Part shown: one piece after another, positions 54,185 through 63,213 of the stretch | Numbering within the stretch: the first letter of the stretch is position 1 | How the letters are laid out: each line of letters begins with the position of its first letter | Source: Stieleria marina | GTDB lineage: Bacteria; Planctomycetota; Planctomycetia; Pirellulales; Pirellulaceae | Length of the DNA: 64,000 nucleotides | Direction of reading: 5' to 3' | Assembly (NCBI GenBank): GCA_007741555.1 | Contig: CP036526.1 | Coordinates: 6,747,719-6,811,718, forward strand | Notes under the pieces: generated by a model | What the model saw: the letters and a program-made list of their open reading frames with translations, nothing else | Database searches by the model: none | What the model was told of the DNA's origin: nothing | Position numbers and translations under genes: made by a program

Positions 54185-54455
54185 CCGTGATTGGTTTCTA
54201 TAACAGTGAACGTTAGAGCAGTGGCACGACAAGCTCCAGTTCTATCGACAGTGCGGGCGCCCGCAGTTCAACCCACAAGATACGAAAACTCCGAACAACA
54301 ATTGCAAGCAGAGAGGAACCTGTACAAACGCAACCTGTGTACTAACACGCAAAGTCATCGCGGACGTCCTGATCCACAAACTCTACCAGCCCTCAGCGTC
54401 GGCTTTTCACTCAAATGGAGAGGCAGACGTCGTGCAAACGCCACGCAATTGGCAA
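54185..54455. promoter_or_regulatory. Upstream region of the SecA-like export operon
   Basis: A 271-base gap separates the SecA-like start from the end of the ketoacyl-synthase-like gene; both genes are on the minus strand. No convincing -35/-10 pair, operator or terminator was recognised, but this is the only space available for a promoter of the export operon. Confidence 0.3.
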
Positions 54456-55817
54456 CTAAAGAGACGGTGCATTCAAAATCACCGCGGTCGCATTTCCCTC
54501 GGGCGTGTGAGCCAGACACAGCACGAATTCTTTCTCCAAGGCAGTGGCTTTGGATTGCAAATTCACGTCGTTTGCGCCGTCAGCGGAAAGTGGGGGAGGG
54601 ATCAGTTGCCGTTGAATCACCATTGCTGCAGTTGCGATTCCGATCGCGCCGCTCGCTGCACCGGTATGCCCGACCGATGCCATCGGCGCGATCATTGGCA
54701 CGGACTGAAGATCGGTCGCGAGCGCCGTTCGTTCGGCGGCGTCCAGTTCGGCGTCACCACTACCGTGACTGACAATCAGACCGATTTGTTCGGCAGAGAT
54801 GCCCGCTTGTTTGAAAGCCGCATCGATCGCCAAACGAATCGCTGCCGCTGAACCTCGACCGACGCTTCCGTTCTGTGAACTTTGTCGGTCTCCATGCGAC
54901 ATCACCTCAGCTGGCGAAAATCGAGAAACACAAGCCACAATCTGAGCAACCACCGCGGCACCACGCTGACTTGCATGCTCGGCCGTTTCAACCACCATGC
55001 CTGTCGCTGCTTCGCCACCGACAACGCCTTGTGAATCAAGCGAATGGGGGCGCGAGCTATTCGCGATAGGATCCGCAACCTTTGGCAAAGGCAAATCGTT
55101 TCGGTAGTTCATGCGAGTCGAGTTAATCAGCGTTCCCGTCGCTCCTGTGATCACGACATCGCAAAGATCACGATTGAGGTACGAGATTGCTTCGATTAAT
55201 GCAGCAGGTCCCGACACGTCGCCCAAGATAAGCGAGTTATTTGGTCCATGTGCGTTAACAGAAATTCCGATGTGGCACGCCGGCATGTTCGGCAAATACT
55301 TCAACATCCACAACGGCATCACGCCGCGCCGCGCCGCCGCACCGAACTTGCCTACTTTGATTTGGCCGTCGCTTTCGATGCATTCTTGGATCGGTTCGAC
55401 CATGTCTTCTGGTGGACCAAAATACATTTCTCCACCGAAAACAGTACCGACGCGCGAGGGCGTGATCGGCGAATCGGCTGACGCAGGCAGTGATGATTCC
55501 AATCCGGCCTTTTCGATCGCCAATTGCGACGCAGCAAATGCGGTTTGAATTTCTCGGCACATCACCTTGAGTGCCTTCCGCGGTCGCACGTATTGCTTGG
55601 GATCGAAATCGATGATCGGCGCACCAATCCAAAGCCCGGCATGGGCACTTGCCAGATCGGCGGGTTCATCGCTTGGCTTGGCACCTTCGTCGGTTCGCTC
55701 GGCCAAAGATCGGACGCCCGACTGCCCATTTAGCAACGCGTCAAAGTACTCGTCGCAACCGATACCGATCGCAGACACGATGCCTAACCCCGTGATGACG
55801 GCTCTGCTGGACGGCAT
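54456..55817 (-). CDS. Beta-ketoacyl synthase homologue lacking the active-site cysteine
   Basis: This 453-residue thiolase-fold protein of the KAS I/II type has the N-terminal AVITGLGIVSAIGIGCDEYF, an acyl-pocket region and VSHGSGDAELDAAE near residue 350 as typical blocks. In the nucleophile block the usual GPN...TACASG reads AHGPNNSLILGDVSGPAALI, so the cysteine position is Asp200. Of the other catalytic positions, the two histidines remain (VSHGSGD and ASVGHTGAASGAIG), while the Lys expected shortly before the second His is Met. It therefore cannot run normal condensation. It resembles the chain-length-factor partners of type II polyketide or ladder-like lipid systems, or may have another acyl-binding role. 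No acyl-carrier or partner KAS gene is adjacent. It lies upstream of the export operon on the same strand but 271 bases away. Confidence 0.8.
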   Translation of the reverse strand: MPSSRAVITGLGIVSAIGIGCDEYFDALLNGQSGVRSLAERTDEGAKPSDEPADLASAHAGLWIGAPIIDFDPKQYVRPRKALKVMCREIQTAFAASQLAIEKAGLESSLPASADSPITPSRVGTVFGGEMYFGPPEDMVEPIQECIESDGQIKVGKFGAAARRGVMPLWMLKYLPNMPACHIGISVNAHGPNNSLILGDVSGPAALIEAISYLNRDLCDVVITGATGTLINSTRMNYRNDLPLPKVADPIANSSRPHSLDSQGVVGGEAATGMVVETAEHASQRGAAVVAQIVACVSRFSPAEVMSHGDRQSSQNGSVGRGSAAAIRLAIDAAFKQAGISAEQIGLIVSHGSGDAELDAAERTALATDLQSVPMIAPMASVGHTGAASGAIGIATAAMVIQRQLIPPPLSADGANDVNLQSKATALEKEFVLCLAHTPEGNATAVILNAPSL

Positions 55818-55960
55818 AGAAAATCAAGGACCTGAAAGGAGACGCCAAATGGAACACCCGAGTATGATCCGCCCATACCCGACTGACTAGCAGGCTCTCT
55901 TTGCAGCGTCCTGGTTGGCAGCGACCTCGTTGGCATCTTTGCCGGTACTGATCCCGAAAA

Positions 55961-57106
55961 TCATTCGGCGGTGATGTCGCTGAGGGAACGGTCATAAATT
56001 CGCTGGACTTTGGTTCGTACCGCTCCGCCACGCTCGACCGTGCCCCAAGAAAGCGAGTTGCTCTCTAGGATCCAGGAAAACTCTCCGACTTCGATTCCAT
56101 ACTCGATCGCACCGGGCATCATCCGAGCGAGTGTGACGAGGCCGAGCCCCCATTTTTGGTATTCCGGCAACACATTGGTACTAATCATCCGCAGTCGCTT
56201 CAGCTTTTTCTTTCCGGTTAGAATTTTGAGCCAGCCAAAGGGGAACAGGTTGCCCCCGATTTGCTTGACAATCGGGTTGTAATCCAGCAACCCAAATCCC
56301 GAACCGACCGGGCGGCCATCGATCTCAGCGATGCTGGTCAGCTCCGGCACGATCAAATGTTTCAGCCCGGTCGCCTGATGCTTGATCTCCGCTTCGCTCA
56401 TGGGGACATAGCCCCAAGTTTGCTGAAGCGACTGGTTGTAGATGTCCAGAAAAGTGAAAACGTCTTTCGTGAAATTCTTGCGGCTGAGTGGTCGACACTC
56501 GACTTTGAAACGCCGAGTGGCTTCTTCGATCACAAACTTCATCTTGGGATCCAACGTATCCAGCTGATGGATACTGGCGTCGTAGCAGTACAGATCTTGT
56601 ACTTTCTCGAACCCAAACGCTTCGATCAGTCGACCGTAGTATTCGCAGTTGTAGGAGATCAAAAACGTCGGCGGCGTATCGAATCCTTCGACCAACAATC
56701 CCACTTCGTAATTGAGACTCGGATTGGCTGGCCCACGAACATCCGTCATGCCTTGACCTTTCAGCCAAGCACAAGCGGTCGAAAGCAACAAATTGCTGGC
56801 TTCGATATCATCGTAACATTGGTAAAAACCAAAGAAGCCGCGTTTCTCATCGTGATAGCGGTTGTGAGCGTGATTGACGATCGCAGCCACGCGACCGACC
56901 ACGCGACCATCGCGCCGCACGACAAACGATCTTGCATCGGCATTGTCGTAGAACGGGTGTTTTTTAAAACCCACTCGCTCACGAAGGTCGTACCACAGCG
57001 GAGGCACCCAATTTGGATCATCGCGATAGATCTCTTTTTCTAGATCGATGAATTCACGTTGGTCGCGCCGGCTCTGTACCTGGCTACATTCCAAAGTTGG
57101 GGGCAT
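55961..57106 (-). CDS. YghO-like protein of GNAT (N-acyltransferase) fold
   Basis: This 381-residue cytoplasmic protein resembles the E. coli YghO family. The N-terminus has RRDQREFIDLEKEIYRDDPN and WVPPLWYDLRERVGFKKHPF, the signature of this family, then a GNAT-like half with RSFVVRRDGRVVGRVAAIVN. A second GNAT-like half carries IAEIDGRPVGSGFGLLDYNP and MISTNVLPEYQKWGLGLVTL, an acyl-CoA binding pattern. So it is a probable tandem-GNAT acyltransferase of unknown substrate. The end ESNSLSWGTVERGGAVRTKV matches family members. It is 143 bases upstream of the ketoacyl-synthase-like gene and could form an acyl-transfer unit with it. Confidence 0.8.
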   Translation of the reverse strand: MPPTLECSQVQSRRDQREFIDLEKEIYRDDPNWVPPLWYDLRERVGFKKHPFYDNADARSFVVRRDGRVVGRVAAIVNHAHNRYHDEKRGFFGFYQCYDDIEASNLLLSTACAWLKGQGMTDVRGPANPSLNYEVGLLVEGFDTPPTFLISYNCEYYGRLIEAFGFEKVQDLYCYDASIHQLDTLDPKMKFVIEEATRRFKVECRPLSRKNFTKDVFTFLDIYNQSLQQTWGYVPMSEAEIKHQATGLKHLIVPELTSIAEIDGRPVGSGFGLLDYNPIVKQIGGNLFPFGWLKILTGKKKLKRLRMISTNVLPEYQKWGLGLVTLARMMPGAIEYGIEVGEFSWILESNSLSWGTVERGGAVRTKVQRIYDRSLSDITAE

Positions 57107-57174
57107 GTAAGTCTGGTCGGGTCAAAGTGTAGGATTTAGGAGGAATTTCAGCGTTCTAAGATAACAGAGAAACG

Positions 57175-57972
57175 ATGGCAGAAAACGATCGTCCCCCTTT
57201 GCAGAGCACGTCCAATCCGACCGTCCGTCGGCTGGTGCGACTTCGTGATAATCGGAATCGTCGTCGAAGCCGCCGCGTTATTGTCGATGGATGGCGTGAA
57301 GCACAGCGTGCAAGCGATGCGAAACTGGAATTGGTGGGAGCCTATGTACTGCAGCAGGACGCCGCACAAGCCGAATCGTTGATCGGCACGCCAGTTCAAG
57401 TTGTCAGCGCCGCCGTGATGGAAAAAATCAGTTTCGGTCAGTCGCCGCGTGGTGTCGTGGCTGAATTTATCGAACCCGATCGCAAACTAGACGATTTAGT
57501 GTTTTCTGATTCGCCACTGATACTGGTGCTGGACCGCATCGAAAAACCGGGCAACATCGGTGCAGTGTTTCGGTGTGCGGATGGGGCGGGTGTTGATGCC
57601 GTTTTGATGAGCGATTGCCAAAGCGATCTGTTCAACCCCAATTCGATTCGCAGTAGCCTGGGCGCGGTGTTCACGGTTCCGGCTGTTTCGGACAGCATCG
57701 AAAACGTGCAAGTGTTCTTGCAGAAGCATTCCATTCGCGTGCTGGCAGCGCGTGTGGAATCATCGTCCGAAATGGGAGACGCCGATCTATCAACCCCGTT
57801 GGCAATTGTCCTTGGTAACGAATCCAGTGGGCTGCAAGATCGTTGGCAATCCGTCGGTGAAAGCGAAGTGCATGGCGTACGAATTCCGATGCACGGGCAC
57901 GTTGATAGCTTAAACATCTCCGTCTCCGCTGCCGTGCTAGCGTTCGAGGCGACGCGTCGCAAAGCCGTCTAA
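57175..57972 (+). CDS. SpoU/TrmH-family RNA 2'-O-methyltransferase
   Basis: This 265-residue RNA methyltransferase of the SPOUT superfamily has a substrate-binding domain at residues 8-95 (STSNPTVRRLVRLRDNRNRR, VIVDGWREAQRAS). The trefoil-knot domain follows with the three SpoU motifs: ILVLDRIEKPGNIGAVFRCA (motif 1, with the conserved Asn-Ile-Gly-Ala and Arg), LAIVLGNESSGLQDRW (motif 2) and IPMHGHVDSLNISVSAAVLA (motif 3). It uses S-adenosylmethionine to methylate a ribose 2'-OH in rRNA or tRNA; the exact target cannot be read. It is transcribed divergently from the YghO-like gene across 68 bases and stands alone. Confidence 0.9.
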   Translation: MAENDRPPLQSTSNPTVRRLVRLRDNRNRRRSRRVIVDGWREAQRASDAKLELVGAYVLQQDAAQAESLIGTPVQVVSAAVMEKISFGQSPRGVVAEFIEPDRKLDDLVFSDSPLILVLDRIEKPGNIGAVFRCADGAGVDAVLMSDCQSDLFNPNSIRSSLGAVFTVPAVSDSIENVQVFLQKHSIRVLAARVESSSEMGDADLSTPLAIVLGNESSGLQDRWQSVGESEVHGVRIPMHGHVDSLNISVSAAVLAFEATRRKAV

Positions 57973-58265
57973 CCGGCACCCGTTAGCTTTGCAAGCCGCG
58001 TTTTAACGCTGGTATTTCCCGCGATTTGTCGTCGGTTTCCTCGATAAGTTCTGTGCCGATCTGGCACGCTACGATCGTTCGATTCCGAACAACAGCGATG
58101 TTGCGCATCATTGCTACAAGACGTTGGACCGACAAAATCGTTAATGTCAGGGCAATCCGTATCCGATAGTAATTGCATCCGATGCTCTGGTGCGCGAGCA
58201 CTGTTCATTGGACGGTGTGCCAAGGGGGGTGCATCGTCCCTACTGCAAGGACGCAAGGACGCGGC
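57973..58265. other. Intergenic stretch without a recognised gene
   Basis: The 293 bases between the methyltransferase and the pilus-N/BON gene contain several short frames with no domain. A small GCAAGGAC direct repeat lies at about 58244-58260. No tRNA, riboswitch or terminator was recognised. Confidence 0.4.
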
Positions 58266-60206
58266 ATGCGTGACCCAATGAAGATGATTAACCGACCCAA
58301 AAAATGGCGAATGGTTCGTTCGCACATTCTCACCAACGGGCGCCGTCGAGCGTTGGCGGCTTCGTTGATGTTGTTGTCAACACCTTTGGTGATGGCGGAC
58401 GACTCCCAACCTGGGTCCAAGCTAACCTTGCCACCACTGCCGTTGCCGGCACAGCATGCGGGTGACTCCGCGGACCACGCCGGTGCATCGCCGCTACTAG
58501 CTGGCGATCCTGTTCAGCAGGTTTCAAATCATGAAATCTACGACAATCCGTTCTGCGAACCCGAGCTTCGCCCGATCCGCCAAGAAAACGTCACGCTGGC
58601 GTCCAGCCAAATGCAACCGGCAGTCCGGTTGAAATCAGCTGGAGCAGTCATCGGCTTGCAACCTATTGGCAGCGGAAAGCCCGTCCAGGTTCGTCCGCGC
58701 AGTGTCAAAATCGAAACACCACCGGTCGCTGGCGTTCAAGACAACCCTTTGATTCAGTCGCAGCATCACGACAATGCTGATTTGGTAGACGTCAGTTTGC
58801 CCAACGGCGAATTGGAAGAGCTAGTAATGGCGCCGCGTGGCGAATCGATTTCGGCCAAGCCCGAAACTTCGATCCGAATGACGATGGCTCCGGTCGATTC
58901 ATTGCCAATTCTGCAAGTGACTCAGCCTGTCGCAGAACGGGTTCATCGATCGATCTTGGTTCAGAGTCCTCCACCTGTTCATTCGCCAGAACCAGTGCTC
59001 AGTCTTCCAGCGAAACCTGCTCCGGTTGCCGTCGTTGCGTCCCAACCAATCGCGACCCCAATCGAAAAGGCAGTGGTAGATTCGGCATTGATCACACCGC
59101 CCGTGGTGCAAGAAGTGGCGAGTAGCGAAACTGCAACGCCCTTGAAGCCGGCCGAATCGGTCGTCATGCCGATCTCCGAAGCTCCCACCGAAGAGCCTGA
59201 GAGCGTCCCGGTCTTCATGTCGATGTCCGATTCATCGGGCACGCCTTCGCCTGGCACGACTGCAGCGAGCAAGGCTTCGACGACTGAAACGGCCAGAATC
59301 GAACAGTCGATTCAATCGCCAAGTGATCAAGAGGCCAAAGGTCTGGCCAACAAAACGGTCAAGCCAGTTGTGATTAGCAAGTTGGATTCCCAAGCCAACC
59401 AAGGGATCGTCGCTGTGGCGGAACCAATCGGCTTGGAGCCTCTCAATTTGGCAGCGAGCGATCAACGACAAAAACTAGAGATGTCCGACGACGCTGTAGC
59501 GATCCCTTCACCGGTTCGCGGCACCAGTCCGATCGTTGGGCGACCGGCATCTGCAAATTCGACCTCGGTCAGAGCGTTGCTTTCCAGCCACAAACGGTAT
59601 CGAGCTCCCGTCGCAGTGGATGCTCCTCCGGTCGCGATCACTCTGGCGCCCAGCAAAGGCACCATTGCCTCGACCGTATCGTCGCGTGCTTCAGTCAAGA
59701 TGGCTCAGCCTGTCAATGTTCCTGGAGTCAGAAAGCAAGTCAAACGAAAAGCACCCGAGCTGACGAAGCTGCACTTGACGAAAGCTCAAGTGCGTTCGCT
59801 GACGATTGGTGGCATGGTTCGCCGAATCGACGTGACTGACAAAAGCGTCTGTCAAGCGATTGCGACCGGACCGAACCAGTTGAAATTGATTGGCACGGGA
59901 AACGGAATCACTCGATTGGTCGTCTGGGCCGACACGTCAGGAAATTCGCACACCCGGGCTCGGATGTTTGAAATCCACGTTCAAGATGCGGTGGAAGCAA
60001 CCGGTGGCAGTGTTGGCACTAAAACGCAAACACTGAACCAATCGATTTACAACGCTTTTCCGAGTGCCAACGTCAGCGTTCAAGAGTATCGCGATCGACT
60101 GATCGTGTCGGGCCACTGTGGCAGCGAAGAAGACGCGAAGAAAATTATTCGTATGGTTCGCAAGACCTGCTTGATTCCTGTTCGAGACGAGATCAAGGTT
60201 CGCTAA
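58266..60206 (+). CDS. Pilus assembly N-terminal-domain / BON-like protein with long disordered region
   Basis: This 646-residue exported protein starts at 58266 (MRDPMKMINRPKKWRMVRSH); codons upstream to 58173 look non-coding. A signal-like helix (RRALAASLMLLSTPLVMADD) lies near 30-50. Residues about 60-500 are low-complexity, rich in Pro, Val, Ser and Ala, with an EIYDNPFCEPE motif typical of planctomycete secreted proteins. The ordered end has a secretin/CpaC-type N-domain (VRSLTIGGMVRRIDVTDKSV, NQLKLIGTGNGITRLVVWAD) and then a BON-like alpha/beta module (LNQSIYNAFPSANVSVQEYR, VSGHCGSEEDAKKIIRMVRK). Proteins with these modules usually sit at the outer membrane near secretins. A secretin barrel itself is absent here. 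It precedes the BBP7 barrel gene by 131 bases on the same strand. Confidence 0.75.
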   Translation: MRDPMKMINRPKKWRMVRSHILTNGRRRALAASLMLLSTPLVMADDSQPGSKLTLPPLPLPAQHAGDSADHAGASPLLAGDPVQQVSNHEIYDNPFCEPELRPIRQENVTLASSQMQPAVRLKSAGAVIGLQPIGSGKPVQVRPRSVKIETPPVAGVQDNPLIQSQHHDNADLVDVSLPNGELEELVMAPRGESISAKPETSIRMTMAPVDSLPILQVTQPVAERVHRSILVQSPPPVHSPEPVLSLPAKPAPVAVVASQPIATPIEKAVVDSALITPPVVQEVASSETATPLKPAESVVMPISEAPTEEPESVPVFMSMSDSSGTPSPGTTAASKASTTETARIEQSIQSPSDQEAKGLANKTVKPVVISKLDSQANQGIVAVAEPIGLEPLNLAASDQRQKLEMSDDAVAIPSPVRGTSPIVGRPASANSTSVRALLSSHKRYRAPVAVDAPPVAITLAPSKGTIASTVSSRASVKMAQPVNVPGVRKQVKRKAPELTKLHLTKAQVRSLTIGGMVRRIDVTDKSVCQAIATGPNQLKLIGTGNGITRLVVWADTSGNSHTRARMFEIHVQDAVEATGGSVGTKTQTLNQSIYNAFPSANVSVQEYRDRLIVSGHCGSEEDAKKIIRMVRKTCLIPVRDEIKVR

Positions 60207-60337
60207 GAATCGATTTGCTTCGAGCAACAGTCCATCATCACGCGAGATTTCGGTCGAGCGTCTAAGTCGCCATCCAATTCATACTGGTCCACCGCCTGCG
60301 GGCCGAAATCCGCATTGAGAGTTAACGAGGTTCGATC

Positions 60338-61693
60338 ATGAAGATCCAAACGATCACACGCCAACTACTTCAACGTCAGCATCACCTTGCGGTGGTTTGT
60401 ATCGCGACAATGATGTCGGTTGTTGCGAGCGGCGATATCAGTGCCCAGACCGCAAATATTCAGTATGGCAATGCCAACACGAATAATTTGCTCGGCTACG
60501 TCAATCAGGCACCCACTGCCAAGACGACTAGCGCCGGTCAAATGCTCAGCAACGGCGGCCAGGATTTTCGCGTGATGAGCGCTTCGGCGGCGAATGTTCG
60601 CACCGCTGCGGATTCGTCGCGAAAGTCTTCTGTGCAAACCGCTGGCGGACGAACAGCGTCCAACATGCGAGGAATGATCGGATCGGCTGTTCACGGTCAA
60701 TCCGACGTTCAACAAGTCGCTTGCACATCGGGCTGCAACTCCTGCGGCAGCAGCAGCTGCGGTGGTTCTTGCGGTACTTACCGTGCCGGATCGATGGGCA
60801 AGTATGTCTCTGGCGGTGGTTGGGGATGCGGTTCTTGTACGCCATACAAGTTTTTGAAGATCGAAGGCTTGTTCATGGAGCGTCGTGGCGACAGCCGATT
60901 TACATTGGCGGATGATTTTCGCATGAACGGATTCGATTTTGAATTTGGAATGCGAATCACGGCGGGCGCAGTTCCCGATTGCGTGCATGGCTGTGAATTC
61001 ACTTTCACCGGCCCCATGGAGTGGGACATGTCAGGCAGCCGTACAGATTCCACTGCCGGAATCAACACGCTGCTGGCAACCCGTCCTCCCCTGGCACCCG
61101 GAAACCTGAGTGCTTTCTACAACGCAACCGGCCAACGTCAGAACTACACAGCTGACTATTGGAGCATGGAAGCGAACAAAACTCTGATCGGCTGGGATGT
61201 CGCCAAACTGTTGATTGGTGCTCGCTACATCGACTACGACGAAGCCTACGGATACACCAGTCGAAACAACACCGGACAAACCGGATTGATCCATTCCACG
61301 ACTGACAACCAGCTCTTTGGTGCTCAAGTCGGCATGGATCTGCTGTACCCCGTTGCACGTTTTCTGTACACCGATTTCCGTGCTCGAGCCGGAGCCTATG
61401 TCAACATGGCCGACGCCGACGTCAACATCATCAACAACGGTTCTACGATCGTCCGCAACCACGATGACAAAGCGGAACTAGCTGGCGTCTTTGAACTCGG
61501 CGGTGGACTTCGATACAACCTTGGCGAATCGCTATCGGTTCGCGGTGGCACCGAGATGTGGTACCTCTCTGGATTGGCGACGGTTCCTGATCAATTCACC
61601 AACGTGGTGACGCCTAACTTGGGACGACGCATCCGCATAGACGAATCAGTCTTCGTGTACGGCGTCAGCTTCGGTGCTGAGATTCGCTTCTAA
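60338..61693 (+). CDS. BBP7-family outer-membrane beta-barrel protein
   Basis: This 451-residue protein of the planctomycete BBP7 (beta-barrel porin 7) family has a signal peptide (HLAVVCIATMMSVVASGDIS then AQ). A variable segment follows, then a Cys-rich patch (VACTSGCNSCGSSSCGGSCG, about 128-147), unusual and perhaps disulfide-linked. The barrel starts at YKFLKIEGLFMERRGDSRFT and continues with FDFEFGMRITAGAVPDC, KLLIGARYIDYDEAYGYTSR, QLFGAQVGMDLLYPV and SLSVRGGTEMWYLSGLA, alternating strands ending in VYGVSFGAEIRF with a terminal Phe suited to BAM-dependent insertion. Substrate is unknown. A clear terminator follows 44 bases after the stop. Confidence 0.85.
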   Translation: MKIQTITRQLLQRQHHLAVVCIATMMSVVASGDISAQTANIQYGNANTNNLLGYVNQAPTAKTTSAGQMLSNGGQDFRVMSASAANVRTAADSSRKSSVQTAGGRTASNMRGMIGSAVHGQSDVQQVACTSGCNSCGSSSCGGSCGTYRAGSMGKYVSGGGWGCGSCTPYKFLKIEGLFMERRGDSRFTLADDFRMNGFDFEFGMRITAGAVPDCVHGCEFTFTGPMEWDMSGSRTDSTAGINTLLATRPPLAPGNLSAFYNATGQRQNYTADYWSMEANKTLIGWDVAKLLIGARYIDYDEAYGYTSRNNTGQTGLIHSTTDNQLFGAQVGMDLLYPVARFLYTDFRARAGAYVNMADADVNIINNGSTIVRNHDDKAELAGVFELGGGLRYNLGESLSVRGGTEMWYLSGLATVPDQFTNVVTPNLGRRIRIDESVFVYGVSFGAEIRF

Positions 61694-61736
61694 ACCGAAT
61701 CCGCCACCGACGCTCTTTTGGGCGACGCAAGCATTT

Positions 61737-61779
61737 CAAAACCTGGACGTTCCGCTTGGCTGGAACAACCAGGTTTTTT
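61737..61779 (+). terminator. Rho-independent terminator after the BBP7 gene
   Basis: A nested stem (AAACCTGG with CCAGGTTT; inner GTTCC at 61749-61753 with GGAAC at 61762-61766) is followed by a T run at 61774-61779. It starts 44 bases after the barrel gene stop. Confidence 0.85.
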
Positions 61780-61905
61780 CTTGCGCGATCAGGTTCATGC
61801 TTTATCGCACGACCAAAAGAAAAGCCGGGCAGTCGCACCCAAGAACGCGATGCCTCATCGACAAAACAACAGAATCTGCCTGGCTGTCTTAATCGCGTGG
61901 TTGAT

Positions 61906-62307
61906 CTATTGCTCTTTGTCCTTGTTGCGGACTTTCTTCTTCAACCAATTCTGGACAGAACGGCCAGCGTTGGATGCGACATCATTTCCGCGGACATGAA
62001 TCGTGTTTTCGACGATCTCTTCACGCGCTTTCTGAACGCTGGTCAAACACTTTGCACAAACCGTCGGCGGCGTGGAAATCGCAGCGTTGCAATTGGGACA
62101 GTAGCATGTGATTGTCGGACGGATCGCGGCTTCAAAGAGTCCGCCCACACTGGACGCACTGAACCAAGCCGAATCGCCTTTGCGAATCTGAGTTTCGGGA
62201 ACCACATCGCCACTGCGCACCAAATCCAAAAGCTCGTTGGGTTTCAGTGGTCCCACAACCGCTTCGGGCGCATCAGAGTCTTCAGGTTTTACAAACCAAT
62301 CAGCCAC
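61906..62307 (-). CDS. GYF_2-domain and zinc-ribbon protein
   Basis: This 133-residue protein has residues 1-60 matching a GYF_2 domain (MADWFVKPEDSDAPEAVVGP, LKPNELLDLVRSGDVVPETQ, IRKGDSAWFSASSVGGLFE), a presumed protein-protein interaction module common in planctomycetes. Residues 66-88 carry a zinc ribbon (CYCPNCNAAISTPPTVCAKC: two CxxC pairs). The basic tail VQNWLKKKVRNKDKEQ may contact membranes or nucleic acid. It is followed downstream by the barrel terminator on the other strand and lies 93 bases from the PH-domain gene, same orientation, so both could be co-transcribed. Function unknown beyond the domains. Confidence 0.8.
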   Translation of the reverse strand: MADWFVKPEDSDAPEAVVGPLKPNELLDLVRSGDVVPETQIRKGDSAWFSASSVGGLFEAAIRPTITCYCPNCNAAISTPPTVCAKCLTSVQKAREEIVENTIHVRGNDVASNAGRSVQNWLKKKVRNKDKEQ

Positions 62308-62400
62308 GTTGGCTCCAGAAAACGAGTGTTATCGACAAGGCTGCCACGCTGGCCATCAATCCAGAGACGAGTCACGGACAGGCCTTTCATCTTAAACGAT

Positions 62401-63033
62401 CTAGATCGACTCGATGTGAAGGCTCCGCTTTCGCCTTTCGGCGCGACGAATGTCGTCGATCAATCCAGAAACCTCTTTAACCTTGGCGATCCCGTTCATT
62501 GACAACGTAGGGTGCGTCCGATCGCTACCGGTCAACTGTATCGTACCAACGCCAAATGCGCGTTGAATCGGCCCCTGGCTGTAACTGACGTCGTCAATAT
62601 CGATCACTTCGATCCGATCAGTCTGGCGGGTAAAAATCCCCGTCTGGTGAATAAATCGCTGTGTCGTCAATTGGTAATGAAATCCCAGACGTCGGTAGCC
62701 GTAGAGCAGTCCTCCAATGATCCAGAGCAAAACGATCAGCCCTAGTGCAACAGCCCATGATAGCTGCGTCACCATGGCGGCCAAAATCAATATCGCGATG
62801 CTAGCGATCCCCATGACCACCCAAGTTCCGATCATGGCATTGGGGCTGTAACCTCCCTGCCACAAATTTTCTTCGGGTTCAAAGTCATCCAGGCCAGCCT
62901 GTTTGGACGCGATTTCTTGGCGAAATTTGGTCGCGGCCGTTTCTTCAGCGTCCAGCGGCGTTCCTTTCACTTTCAAATCGTGCTGGCGTTCTTCGTCCGA
63001 AATTTCGTCGGATTTGTTTTCTGAAGAGGTCAT
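62401..63033 (-). CDS. Bacterial PH-domain (YdbS/YdbT-like) membrane protein
   Basis: This 210-residue protein starts at the ATG at 63033 (MTSSENKSDEISDEERQHDL); the frame runs further upstream into the NrdR promoter zone but without coding character. An acidic cytoplasmic N-terminus of about 75 residues is followed by two transmembrane helices (MIGTWVVMGIASIAILILAA, WAVALGLIVLLWIIGGLLYG), then a bPH2 domain: GFHYQLTTQRFIHQTGIFTR, QTDRIEVIDIDDVSYSQGPI, QRAFGVGTIQLTGSDRTHP. This is the usual layout of the bPH2/YdbS family. Its role, perhaps in envelope stress or lipid contact, is not established. It is divergent from nrdR across 180 bases. Confidence 0.85.
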   Translation of the reverse strand: MTSSENKSDEISDEERQHDLKVKGTPLDAEETAATKFRQEIASKQAGLDDFEPEENLWQGGYSPNAMIGTWVVMGIASIAILILAAMVTQLSWAVALGLIVLLWIIGGLLYGYRRLGFHYQLTTQRFIHQTGIFTRQTDRIEVIDIDDVSYSQGPIQRAFGVGTIQLTGSDRTHPTLSMNGIAKVKEVSGLIDDIRRAERRKRSLHIESI

Positions 63034-63213
63034 AGGTCTTATTGAGCAAAGACGGGTGGTGGATTTTTTAACAGCAAACGGGATTCTGAAGACGAAGCCT
63101 CTGAGCATTATCAATGCTGAATGCATAGGATTCGCATCAGGGCCTTGTTCTTCGGACTTCATTCCCCTGATAATGTACCGATTCTCGTTCACCGCGTCAT
63201 TTCGGTTTTTACC

